Part shown: positions 22,105-32,671 of the stretch, one piece after another | Numbering within the stretch: position 1 is the first letter of the stretch | Layout: every line of letters starts with the position of its first letter | NCBI RefSeq assembly: GCF_003144115.1 | Contig: NW_020312015.1 | Location: forward strand, 494,718-558,717 | From: Tilletiopsis washingtonensis | Lineage: Eukaryota > Basidiomycota > Exobasidiomycetes > Entylomatales | Direction of reading: 5' to 3' | DNA length: 64,000 nucleotides | Program-made: the position numbers and the translations under genes | The notes under the pieces: generated by a model | The model's database searches: none | Told to the model about the DNA's origin: nothing | The model's input: only the letters and a program-made list of their open reading frames with translations

Positions 22105-25100
22105 ATGGCTAAGGTCCAGCTGCCGTCGCCGTTCGAGTGCGTGTGCTGCTTGCTGCAAAGCGCTCGCATGTCCTTGTCTGCCTCGCTGCTGACAGCTCGG
22201 CATCGCTCAGCTTGCCGGCAACATGGGCGTACCTGGAGGGCGGCGTGTCCATCATGGTGTGTCGATCGTGATGCCCTTACGCGCGCTCCTTCCTTGTACC
22301 TTCGCTTTTGCCTGAGCTAATTCTCGCTCGCAGATGACGCGCCTGACCGAGGGCATGAGCTACCAGCGCTACATGGAGCTCTACACCGTCGCCTACAACC
22401 ACTGCACCTCGAGTCGCATGAATGCACCTTCGGACAGCCTGGGCAGCTCGGGACGAGCTGGTGAGTAACTGCAGTGGAGCCGCGGAGCTTCAGCCTTACA
22501 AGACGTGCTGCTGTAGCTCGACGCTGAGCTCGCTGCTGACTGCCGCGCGCTCGTCGCACAGCTGGAGCGAATCTGATGGGCGCTGAGCTGTACGACCGGC
22601 TGAGCAAGTACTTTGTCTCACATCTCCGGACCGTCGCAGCTGTGCGTAACTCTCTCTCTCCTCGTGCCACCTATGCTCACCCTCTCTCGCCGTGCCAGGG
22701 TGCGGATGACCTGACAGATGAGGCCCTGCTGCGCTACTACGTCGCAGAGTGGGACCGCTACACGACGGGCGCCAACTTTGTGCACCGTCTCTTTGCGTAT
22801 CTGAACCGTCACTGGGTGCGGCGCGAGAAGGAGGAGGGCAAGAAGGACACGCACGTCGTGTACACTGTGAGTTGCGCTGCTGCGTCTACCTCCACACAAG
22901 CAGAGCAAGGGCAGCGAGGCTGATGCTGGATCCTGTGCTGCAGCTGGCGCTCGTGCAGTGGAAGACACATATGTTTGCGGCGGTACAGAAGAAGGGACGC
23001 CTGGTGGCGGCGCTGCTGAAGCAGATTGAGAAGCAGCGTAACGGAGAGACCATCGAGACGAGCCTGGTCAAGAAGGTGGTGGACTCATTAGGTGAGTGTG
23101 CGGGCAGGGAGACCAGCGTAGCGGGAGAGAGTCGAGGAGCGTTCTACACAGCTTGAAGCTGTGGCGCTGCCAGCTGCGCGTTGTCTGTGCGGTTGGCCAT
23201 CACTGCGCGTGCTGACGCCCCGACCAGTCTCGCTGGGCCTGGACGAGTCGGACAGCACGCGGCAAAACCTGGACGTGTACCGCAATGAGTTTGAGCGTCC
23301 CTTCCTCGTGGCCACCGAGATCTACTACAAGGCCGAGAGCGAGACGTTCATTGCGGAGAACAGCGTGACGGACTACATGCGCAAGGCCGAGGCACGCCTG
23401 CGCGAGGAGGAGAGCCGCGTGGAGATGTATCTGCATGCCACGACGAAGCGCCAGGTGAGTCGTGTTGGCGTGATGTATGGCGAGGCAGGGAGGCTGACAA
23501 GCGCGCGATCACAGCTGGTGCAGACGTGCGACGCCGTGCTGGTGCGGGGCCACGCGCAGATGATGTGGGACGAGTTCCAGTCGCTGCTGGACCTGGCGAA
23601 GACGGATGGTGAGTGCAGACTGGAGGGCGGCTCGCAGCGCCGCATCTGACTCGGCCGGGCAGACCTCTGGCGCATGTACAACCTCCTCTTCCGCATCTCC
23701 GACGGCCTGGAGCCATTGCGAGAGAAGTTCGAGCTGCACGTCAAGCGCGTGGGCCTGGCGGCAGTCGAGAAGGTGGCAGGCGAGAGCGCGGATGCAGTCG
23801 TGAGTGGCGCTGGCCGAGCGCCGAGGCCACAAGCTGATGCATGGAAGTACAGGATGCGGCGGCGTACGTCAGTGCTCTGCTCTCGGTGCATGCCAGCAGC
23901 CTGGAGATGGTGCAGGCGGCGTTCCGCTCCGAAGCGGGCTTCCTGGCGGCGCTCGACAAGGCGTGCCGCGACTTTATGAACCGCAACAAGGCGACGGGCA
24001 CGAGCAACAGCAAGAGCCCCGAGCTGCTCGCAAAGCACAGCGACGGGCTGCTGAAGAAGAGCAACAAGAGCACCGAGGAGCAGGGGCTGGAGGATGCGCT
24101 GAACCAGGTCGTGAGTGGCCCGCTTGGCTTGTGCTGGGGCTCGGCTGACAGGGCACATGCGCAGATGGTCGTGTTCAAGTACATCGAGGACAAGGATGTT
24201 TTTCAGAAGTTCTACTCCAAGATGCTGGCCAAGCGCCTCGTCAACTTCTCGTCTGCCTCCGACGACGCCGAGGCAAGCATGATTGCCAAGCTCAAGGAGG
24301 CGTGCGGCTTCGAGTACACGAACAAGCTGCAGCGCATGTTCACCGACATGGGCCTGTCGAAGGAGCTCAACGACAGCTTCCGCGAGGTGTCGGGCAAGAA
24401 CGCCGACGACGCGGGCAGCAGCAAGGGCGGCGACGTCGACTTCTACGCCCTCGTCCTCGCAAACGGCTTCTGGCCGCTCGCCGAGCCGACGACGGAGTTT
24501 GTCATTCCCACCGAGCTGCTGGCGACGTACACGCGCTTCGAGCGCTACTATGGCGCCAAGCACAGCGGACGGCGCCTGGCGTGGCTGTGGCAGCTGTCGA
24601 AGAACGACCTCAAGACCAACTACCTCAGCCAGAAGCTCATCCTGCAGACGAGCGCGTACCAGAGCGCCGTGCTGCTGCAGTACAATGCCAGCGACAGCCT
24701 GACGATGGCCGAGCTGCACAAGGCCACGGGGCTCAACGAGGCGGCGCTCAAGGCGGCCCTCGGCCCGCTGGTCAAGAGCAAGCTGCTCGTGCAGGACGGC
24801 GACTCGTACGACATCAACGAGGGTGGGTGCGATGCGCGCCGTTCCCATCAGTCGCGTGCTCACACTCCGTTCTACAGACTTCAAGTCAAAGAAGGTGCGC
24901 GTCAACCTCAACGTGCCCGTCAAGTCGGAGCAGAAGGCCGAGTCGAGCGACGTGATGCGCACCGTCGACGAGGACCGGCGCATGCTGCTGCAGGCCACCA
25001 TTGTCCGGTGCGTGCCAGTTGTCATCTCTGCGCCACTGTGCTGACCCGCGTTCCGCCGCACAGCATCATGAAGGCGCGCAAGACGCTCAAGCACACCAAC

Positions 25101-25352
25101 CTCGTGCAGGAGGTCGTGCAGCAGGTGTCTGCGCGCTTCCAGCCCAAGGTGCCCGACATCAAGAAGGCCATCGACCAGCTCATCGACAAGGAGGTGCGTC
25201 TGCCGCATCTCGACCGGCGTTGCAGAGCTGATGCCTTTGTCTGCAGTACCTCGAGCGCGTGGAGGGCGAGCGAGACAAGTGCGTGCTCGTAGCGTGGCTT
25301 GAGCGCTGCTTCCGCTCACGCTCTTCCGCGCAGGTACCAATACCTGGCCTGA
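22105..25352 (+). CDS. CUL1: Cullin-1 (SCF ubiquitin ligase scaffold)
   Basis: Fifteen exons (22105..22136, 22196..22256, 22334..22460, 22562..22641, 22699..22866, 22944..23091, 23228..23454, 23515..23608, 23663..23799, 23853..24110, 24165..24822, 24878..25007, 25064..25193, 25247..25278, 25334..25352) give 766 residues, the usual cullin-1 length. Cullin-1 (Cdc53) holds Skp1/F-box substrate receptors at its N-terminus and the Rbx1 RING at its C-terminus. The N-terminus has TWAYLEGGV and YNHCTSSR. Blocks such as [23 protein letters not shown] and the ending DKYQYLA are characteristic. The neddylation site is K710 in IVRIMKARK. Exon 1 codes for only 10 codons and its boundary rests on frame and homology. 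Confidence 0.95.
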
Positions 25353-25777
25353 TGGGGCCCAGCATGCTGCCGTGCCATGCCGCCGTGCCCGCTTCTCTCT
25401 CTTCGGGCTCTTCATCGTTTGTTTTTCCCTTCATCCCCGTCAAGCTCTCTCGCTCGCACTTCATCTGTCCCGTCCCGATCCCCGCATCCATTCCCCACCC
25501 CACTCGCCTGCCAACGGGCAGGTCCCCATCGCACTCATTCCTGTTTGGCCGCACGCGCGAGAGAGACACACACACACACCCTACAATGGCACGACGCCTG
25601 GTCCTCGTGCGGCGCGCTGGTGACGGTATATTACGGGGAGCAGGGTGACGCATGAGGCGGTGTCATGAGACGGTGGCTGAGTGAGCGGCGCATTAAGGCG
25701 TGACGACGGCTGCTCGTTTTGGGCTGGCGCAGAGAGAGTGCGGCGGTGAGAGAGAAGTGGAGAGACTTGCTGTGAGG
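25353..25777. other. Shared 3' region of convergent cullin and Zn2Cys6 genes
   Basis: This 425-base gap between two stop codons on opposite strands holds both 3' UTRs and polyadenylation regions. It is CT-rich on the left, with a CA run near 25568-25580. No gene is seen. Confidence 0.6.
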
Positions 25778-28700
25778 TCATGAGCCGGCCCGCTCGGCGG
25801 CGGCGGCACCGAGGACGAGCTGCGCCTGAAGCTCCTGCTTGGTGCGCTCAACGGCGCTGCGCGAGAGGATGCCAGCCTCGCTCTGGCTGGCGTACGTGCC
25901 GGAAGGCAGCTTGGCGCGAGCAGCCTCGTGTGCCTTGATGGCCGACGAGAGGTCTTGGAGGTAGGGCACAAAGGAGCGGTCTGCGTGCGGCGCTTCAGCG
26001 TTATTGCGCACAGCCTGGGGCGGCAGCGCTACTCACGATGGCCGCTGGCGGCATGCAAATCGGTGCCGAGACGGAGCAAGCGCACCCAGGAGTCTGTGCG
26101 GTGCCTCTATGAGCGCGAGCCTGTGCGGCGCGTGCCAATGCGCTCACCCAGCTCTGCGAGGTTGGCAATGGGCGTCGTGGCGTCGGTCGCCCTGCGCAGC
26201 AGCGCCAGGCGGTCCGTCTCGATCTCCCGCAGACGGAATGTCCAGCTCTGAAGCCAGGCGGTAACGGTGGCTGGCATCTGGCCGGCGGGCCTGCTGGTGC
26301 TGGCATGGAAGATGCCGAGCGCTTTGTGGCAGGCGAGACGCACCCGCACACCGGCGAGGCACATCTGCAGGTGCTGGCGTGAGCGCGCGCTATAGGCGAG
26401 GGATCGCAACGGCCGAGCTCACTGCGTTGATCATGTCCCGGCCGTGTGCCAGGCGAATGTCGGTCAGGTAAGGCGCGGTGATGGCCTGGATGTCGTGGTG
26501 AGCGTCTCTATCTCTCCAACGTGCGCTCGCTGCTCACCTCCAGCAGGAACTCGTACTGCTCGAGTTCCTCCAGCACGTCTGCGTGAACCGGCTGTGCGCC
26601 CTCGCCATATGCGAAGAGCAGGTGCGGCATCTGCTCGTCACGCACCGCCAGCTTCTGGGCGAGGCGCATGATGCACACGCCGACGCGCACCTGGAAGCGG
26701 CTGCTGTAGTACGACTCGGGCAGCGCATCGCGGTGGCGGTACAGCAGCGACGGCGACCAGCTGGTGCTGGGTGGGATATGCAGCGTGTTTGAGCAGACGA
26801 AGGGCCGATCGGGCTGCCGATCCAGGTTGCGAACGCCTTGGTTGCTCGGTGCCCAGCAGAGGCGCACGGCCACCTCTCGCTGAATCTCGGCCTCGAGCGT
26901 CAAGCCGGGCTGCGGCGGGGCGATGCGTGCAAAGTCGGGATGTGGCGGCGGAACGGGCGCATGGTCCGCCATGTTCGTCGATGCTGCCACCTTCTGCGGC
27001 AGCTGCAGAGCGTAGAGCAGACCGACGAGGAAACGCAGCATGGCAATCTGCCGGTCTGAGCCGCGAGCCTCGAGCAGGGCCAGCGCCGACGTGGCCTGGA
27101 TGGCTTCCATGCCGCGTGCTAGATCGTCGATACCGCTCGTGTGCAGATGGGCGTGCGCAGCATCCGCAAGGGCGCGAGAGAGGGCGCGCTGTTCAGAGCC
27201 GATCGATGGGGTGACCTCGAACCACCCTTCGCTGTAGAGCACATGAGTCCGTGGCCTCAGACGGGCTCTGACCGCGTATACTCACTGACTGGGATCGACG
27301 AGACAGCCGACAGAGGCGATGGCGAAGTAGAGCGCGGGATAGACGCAGCGACGTCGCTCCTCGGACAGAATGCCGCTCATCAAGGAAGGCGGGTGTGTGA
27401 GGTACACCAGCCTGCAAGAGCATCCCGCGTGAGAGCGGTAGCGAGCGGTACAACACCTCGCACTCACGAGATGCTGCCGCTGCAGAACTGCCACAGCGAC
27501 GTGCGAAGAGCGGATGTGCTGCTCTCCTAGGATGAGCGCGTGCCTGTGGCGGAAGAGCCAGCACAGCAACACTCACGCGGCAGCTCTGCTACTCGAGCCG
27601 TGCGCTTGGAACACGCTCAGTATCTCGTCCCACCAGCCCGTCTGCGATCCTGCTCCCGGGGCGCGTGCAAGCTGCGGCGACGTCTTGCGGTCGGCACGCT
27701 GCGCAGCGGACCTCACCGCATCGTCCTGCGCGCCTGCTTCCGGCGACGACGCATCTGCTTCGACAGCGCCAAGCGTCATGACATCGACGGCATCTGCGAG
27801 CGCGCCGAGATCGCCGAGGATGTCGGTGAGATGGCCAGCGTGCGGACGAGGCGGCGAGTTAGGCGTCGGCATCGTCGGCGACACGTCGATGTCCTCCAGA
27901 ATGGGCATGGAGCCGCCTGCGCTCGCCTGTGCAGGCTGCAGCAGGCTTGTTGGGCCCGAGGCAATCGACGGCAGTGACGATGCTGCGTCACCATCGATGC
28001 CTTCTCCAGCAGCCAGAGCAGCTGGCACCGCAGCAGACGGGTCGGCCGCTGCTGCGACGTCGACGCTATCGCTGGCGCGACGCCTCTGCGCCCGGGCTTC
28101 TTGACGTATCTGATCGAAGGAGGGGCGCATGCTCAACGGCGCCGCCACGCTCGCAGAAGACGCAGACGGCACAGCGACAGGCAGGCTTGCGGCCTCGCCG
28201 TCGTCGCTGATGCCGCTTCTCAGTGACTTACGGCGATGTTTCTCCTTCGTGGCGCCCGAGTCGTGGCGCTTGCTGCTTCCGCTCGCCTCGTCCGCACTTG
28301 TGACTGCACTACTTGTAGTCGATGCATCCACGTTGCGCTGTTGTGCTCTTCGCTTCGCCGCAGGTGGAAGCGTGTACTCGCACGTCTCGCCACGGCGCTC
28401 GCATTGGCGACATGGATCTTCTCCATCGCAGCGCAGCTTGCGTGTGCGACAGAAGCGACATGCGAGAATGGCACGACGAGTAGGCTTGCCGTCGTCCGCG
28501 ACTGCGATGTTGTCCTGCGACGCAGATGCCGGAATGCTACTTTGGGGCCGAGCTGAGGTTGGCGTAGTGACGAGCGACGAAGGTCCGCTTGCGCTGGTCC
28601 GCCTTGCTGGTAAGGGCGCTATTGCGGATCGCATACTTGGTGGCGCACTCGTGTTGATCTGAAGCGGCTCTTGCAGATGCGACAGCTGCTGCGGCTCGTA

Positions 28701-29132
28701 CGTCGCGACATTGGGCGGCCGGTGACCCGGTATAGGGTACAGGCCACTGCCCATCAGCAGCTCGTTGATGACGGCGTCGTTGTGCGAAGAGGAGGTCGGA
28801 GACAGGGCGGCGTCTTGCATCTGCAATGCACCGGCACTCGACTGAGGCACGTCGGATGGCATCGAGCCGGCTTGCGGCCAGAAGAGCGCGTCGCTAGGCC
28901 CGGCCTGGCTCATGCTGGCGAGCAACGAGTTGTTCGGATCGCTGATCATTTGCGCGAGCGTGAACGGCGAGACTGCAGTGGCATGTATGCGTCAGCAGAT
29001 GGGTCTGAGATGCGCAAGGAGAAGACACGCACGCTCTCGCTCCGCAGAGCGGTCTGTGCTGGCATCGTCGCTGCGTGAATCGGAGTACGGTGCCTGCCGT
29101 GAGGAGCCGGGACGGTGCGGCGGACCCGCCAT
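25778..29132 (-). CDS. Zn2Cys6 fungal transcription factor
   Basis: Nine exons (29033..29132, 27577..28972, 27457..27543, 27286..27411, 26538..27231, 26423..26485, 26148..26364, 26037..26093, 25778..25980) give about 980 residues in phase. A Zn2Cys6 binuclear cluster lies at residues 205-231 with Cys at 205, 208, 215, 221, 224 and 231 (spacing 2-6-5-2-6), followed by a basic linker. Residues from about 500 onward form a helical middle-homology region (HIRSSHVAVAVLQRQHL, YPALYFAIASVGCLVDP) typical of fungal activators. The first intron rests on a GTGCGT donor and CTGCAG acceptor and puts the start at 29132. The 45-nt intron 27412-27456 is needed for the predicted homology, but its frame is open, so it may be retained. 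The family of regulated genes is unknown. Confidence 0.85.
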
Positions 29133-32100
29133 GAGGATGCTGGGTCCGTCCGCGCACGTAGACTAGGATCGAGACAGGGTGTAGTGCGTCTAAGAGGTGC
29201 AAGTGGGCGTGACGAGAGTATTGACGACGCGGGCCGTACAGGGAACGAGCAACGTGGCAGACAAAGGAACAAGCTCGACGCGCAAGGACGCGCGGAAAGA
29301 GCGAAGGCCGAGCGGACAAGAGGGGAGAGAGGGCGAGACTATACACAGACGGCAAGAGGCATGGGAGAGAGGCAGAGGGAGTCAGAGAGGGAGCGTGCGA
29401 AGCCGCCAGGCAGACATGTGTGGGTGTGTACACGCTTCCACGCTGCGCTGCGTCTTTGCCGACAAGGGCCGGAGGGGACCGAGCTGCGTCCGAGGCGCGA
29501 GTCGAGAGAGAGGCAGGCACTGCGGCACGCCACCGAGCTGCCTTGCTGGCCTGGCCGGCCGGGACAGAGGCGTGCAAGGGCGAGGGTGAGGGCGTGCAGC
29601 GGCTTCTTGCGCTTGCGTGCCGGAGGATGGGGGGATGGCGGTCGGTGTGTGAAGAGGCGCAGCGGCTTCGCAGATCAGACGCAGCCGCAGCCTGAGCGCT
29701 TCTCGGAAGGCGAGGCGGAAGCAGCGGCGGCGGCAGCGGCAGCGGCAGCAGCGCCAGCATCACGGCCGCCGCGGCCGGGAGCCGCTGCCTTGCGGCGCTG
29801 CGCGGCGCCGCGCGCGCGTCCGGCGCCGCTCCCTCGCGCTCTGGCCGCATGCCGCGACGTCTCCTGCCGCGGCGGCGGCGCTGCTCCTCGCCGCGGCGCC
29901 ACACATCGGGACACTCGGCTTTGGCACTGCTCCGCGCGGCGGCCTCGACTGTCTCTGCGAGCACGCCCACGTCGAGGGAAGGGCGAGAGAGTCAGGCCCG
30001 CAAAGCGAGAACGACGCGGAGGGACCGTCGCCGCTGTGGTGTAGCGTTGGCCGCAGACGCTGCCTCGTGCCTCCATGTCGTCAGGGTGCGCCGTCGTACA
30101 TGGGCGATGCGGTAGCGTGCGCATGCGCATGTGCATGGCAAGACTCCTTCTCGGGCGCGCCAACTTGCGCCGCGGTGCCTTGCTCGTCTGCGCTGCGTTC
30201 TGGGGCACATGCGCCAGCCTCGGCATGCCTCAGCGGCCTCGGGGCTAGCGAGCGGCACATATCGCGGCTGCGGTGCAGGCGCCGCAAGACCCCGCACCCC
30301 AGGCAAGGGCGCATGGCGAGCAGGAGGCGAGGCCCAGATCGTGCCTCGCATGGAGTCTGCATGTGAGAAGCAGCACGGCAAAGAGCAACTTGGGAGATCT
30401 CCTGCGCCCGAACGCGGGCCTGCCTTGCCAGCGGCAGCTTGGCACACGCTCCCGACGGTGGCGCGCTCATGACAAGCGGAAGCACTGAATGCGTCTTCCA
30501 AAGGCACATCACGCTGCGGCGAGCATGGCATTCCCACTTGCCGCGAATACGACTGCGGCAGACGTGCTCCGGGATCGCACCTGGTCGCATGAAGACAAGG
30601 GCTCGGCGACGGCGCCGAACTTTGCCGACTCGGCAGCGGCTGCAGGGCAGCAAAAGCGGGTGCCTCAGGCTTGCAGCAGCTGCTGTAGCGTGTGGTGCAG
30701 CATCCTGCATGCTGCCGCTGCTGCTGCTGCGTCCTCTTCTGCCCACTCGCTCGCACGTGTGAGGCAGCAGAGAGCGCTACGAGCTAGAGAGCGGCCTAGC
30801 GCTCCCGGGTGCACAACCCTGTGCATATTCGGCGCGGAGAAAGAGGCCGGGATGGTGAATGAGCTCGCTCAATGAGCGCCTCGGGCGTTGGACGCCGCAG
30901 CCATCAACGATCGCTTCCGACGCCGCGCCTGCTGCTCAATCTTGGCGGTCCGCCGGCGGCCCTTTTCCGCACAGCGACGGTTCTGCAGACCCTGGATGCC
31001 GAGTACCCTTCTTCTCTCTGACCCGGCTGCCCGGACCGCGTTGAGCGAACGTAAAGACACCGGTGCCGGGAATGCGGGTCGGGGGGCAGGCGCGCTCAGG
31101 GTGCAGCGGGTAGCCACGCCTTAGGCCCGTGCCATGTGTTTGTGCGCATCGCGAGAGCGTCGCGTGGGTCCCGAGTCTTGGGCCGTCGGGGGCCTGGCGT
31201 TGCACGGCCTGCGGCGTGCGGCACTGCCGGCCGTGCGGCTGGGATGTGGGAGGGCGAGACCCGAAGCTCGTGCTGGCGACTAGCGTACCATGGACGCACC
31301 TATCCAGATTGGACCTGTCCTTGCTCTCGGCACCCCGGCCGCTCTGCGCGTGCTCTTTCGCCGTGGGGTGTGCCAGCGCAAAGGCAGCCCGCAGCGGCAG
31401 CCGCGAACGTGTCAAGGCGGAGAGAGGCCGCGTTGATGCCGACACTGAGCATGCTGTGCCGTGCTGCACGCCGTGCTGCTGCTGGAGCTCGGCTGCCCAG
31501 CGCCGGCGCCGGAGCGAGCGAGATGCTCGTGGCTGCTGCAGCGCTGCCGGCAGCGCCGCCGCCGTCCGGAGCGTGGATGACGGGCCAAAAGTTTCCGCTG
31601 CACGTCGTGCGCGAGCCGCTGCAGGTCGCCGCGGCGCGTGGTCCCCGCTCTTGCGCGGCGTCCGGAGTCGGAGGCCAGCGCTCAGCTCCAGCGCAATCTC
31701 TCTGCGCCTGCGGCGGTGGGCCACTCGGCATCCATACCCAGGCACACTCCGACCGCCTCCGCTGTGTTCGGCTCCACCCGCTCGGCTGGTGCGCTCTCCT
31801 CTGCCTCGTTCTCGCAGCCCATCAGCAGTCGCCAGTGCCGGCCACGGTGGCGCGCGGCGATCTGCCGGTGCGCTGTGCGGCGGTGCCGCTGTTGGCGTGG
31901 GAACGCGCACCAAGACGGCGCCTCCTCTCCGCGGGACAAAGCCGCCGCGACTCCGGCCGTCCGGCGTCGGGGCCGGCTCGATGGTCAGGCGCCGCCGGCG
32001 CACGGGTGCGCAGCATCGCGTGCGGCCAGCATCCAGCCGTTCTCGCTGCCGCGGGCCACGCACAGCTCTCTGAGCTTGCCGTCGGTGCGCCGAGTGCTGA

Positions 32101-32532
32101 ATCCACCAGGGCTGCGCAACGGGCGCAGCAGGCTCCACAGGCGTGCGCGGGCGCCGTCTTTCTGCCGTACGAGAGAGAGCATTGCCCGCGCGGGTCGCAG
32201 AGCCATTCTATTTCTCGTCGTGCCGGGCCCTCCTCGCCCTCCGGGGATGAGGCGGATGCCAATCCCGAGCTTGTTGGTGGGGCCTGGCAGAGGTCACGGA
32301 AGCGAAGAGGAGGAATGGTGGCAAGTCCTCTCAAGCTTATGCGCTCACAGGCCAGGCATCGATGGAGCGCAGCCAAGATCTTGCTGGTGCTCGAGCGCAG
32401 CCCTGGCCAGCCAGAGAGGATCGCAGCGTAGGTACGGCAAGCCCTGGCTCACGCTTGCGTCTTCACGTCGAGGCTGAGGTAGCGGTGGGTATAGCATGTC
32501 ATTAAGTCATCTCTTTGAGTGGTGTGTGTGCA

Positions 32533-32597
<65 letters not shown>

Positions 32598-32617
32598 NNN
32601 NNNNNNNNNNNNNNNNN

Positions 32618-32652
<35 letters not shown>
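32533..32652. repeat. (CT)n microsatellite interrupted by an assembly gap
   Basis: Nearly pure CT dinucleotides flank 20 Ns at 32598-32617. The repeat ends about 20 bases from the GEM1 stop codon, so it is in that gene's 3' UTR (GA-rich in the mRNA). The true length is unknown. Confidence 0.97.
32598..32617. other. Assembly gap of 20 N
   Basis: Twenty consecutive Ns lie inside the CT repeat. The round size suggests a placeholder or a collapsed repeat rather than a measured length. Confidence 0.99.
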
Positions 32653-32653
<1 letters not shown>

Positions 32654-32671
32654 TCTCCTCTTCCTGTCGCC

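Larger units (their letters stand above)
29133..32671. other. Long gene-poor region upstream of the Zn2Cys6 gene
   Basis: No supported gene lies in this 3.5 kb. Up to about 29500 the minus strand is a CT-rich leader for the Zn2Cys6 gene. From about 29500 to 32480 open frames overlap on both strands with Arg/Ala/Pro/Ser composition and no splice-linked exons. The right end is a CT microsatellite with an N gap. The GEM1 stop begins at 32674. Confidence 0.5.

Noticed and set aside
30523-30680. Plus-strand peptide with a realistic beginning (MAFPLAANTTAADVL) ahead of a Cys-rich run
   Set aside because: The frame decays into Ala/Ser/Cys repeats with no domain or splice partner. Kept only as a note in the gene-poor region.
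31136-32431. Plus-strand 431-residue and minus-strand 400-residue frames
   Set aside because: Mutually antisense, Arg/Ala/Pro-rich and without motifs.
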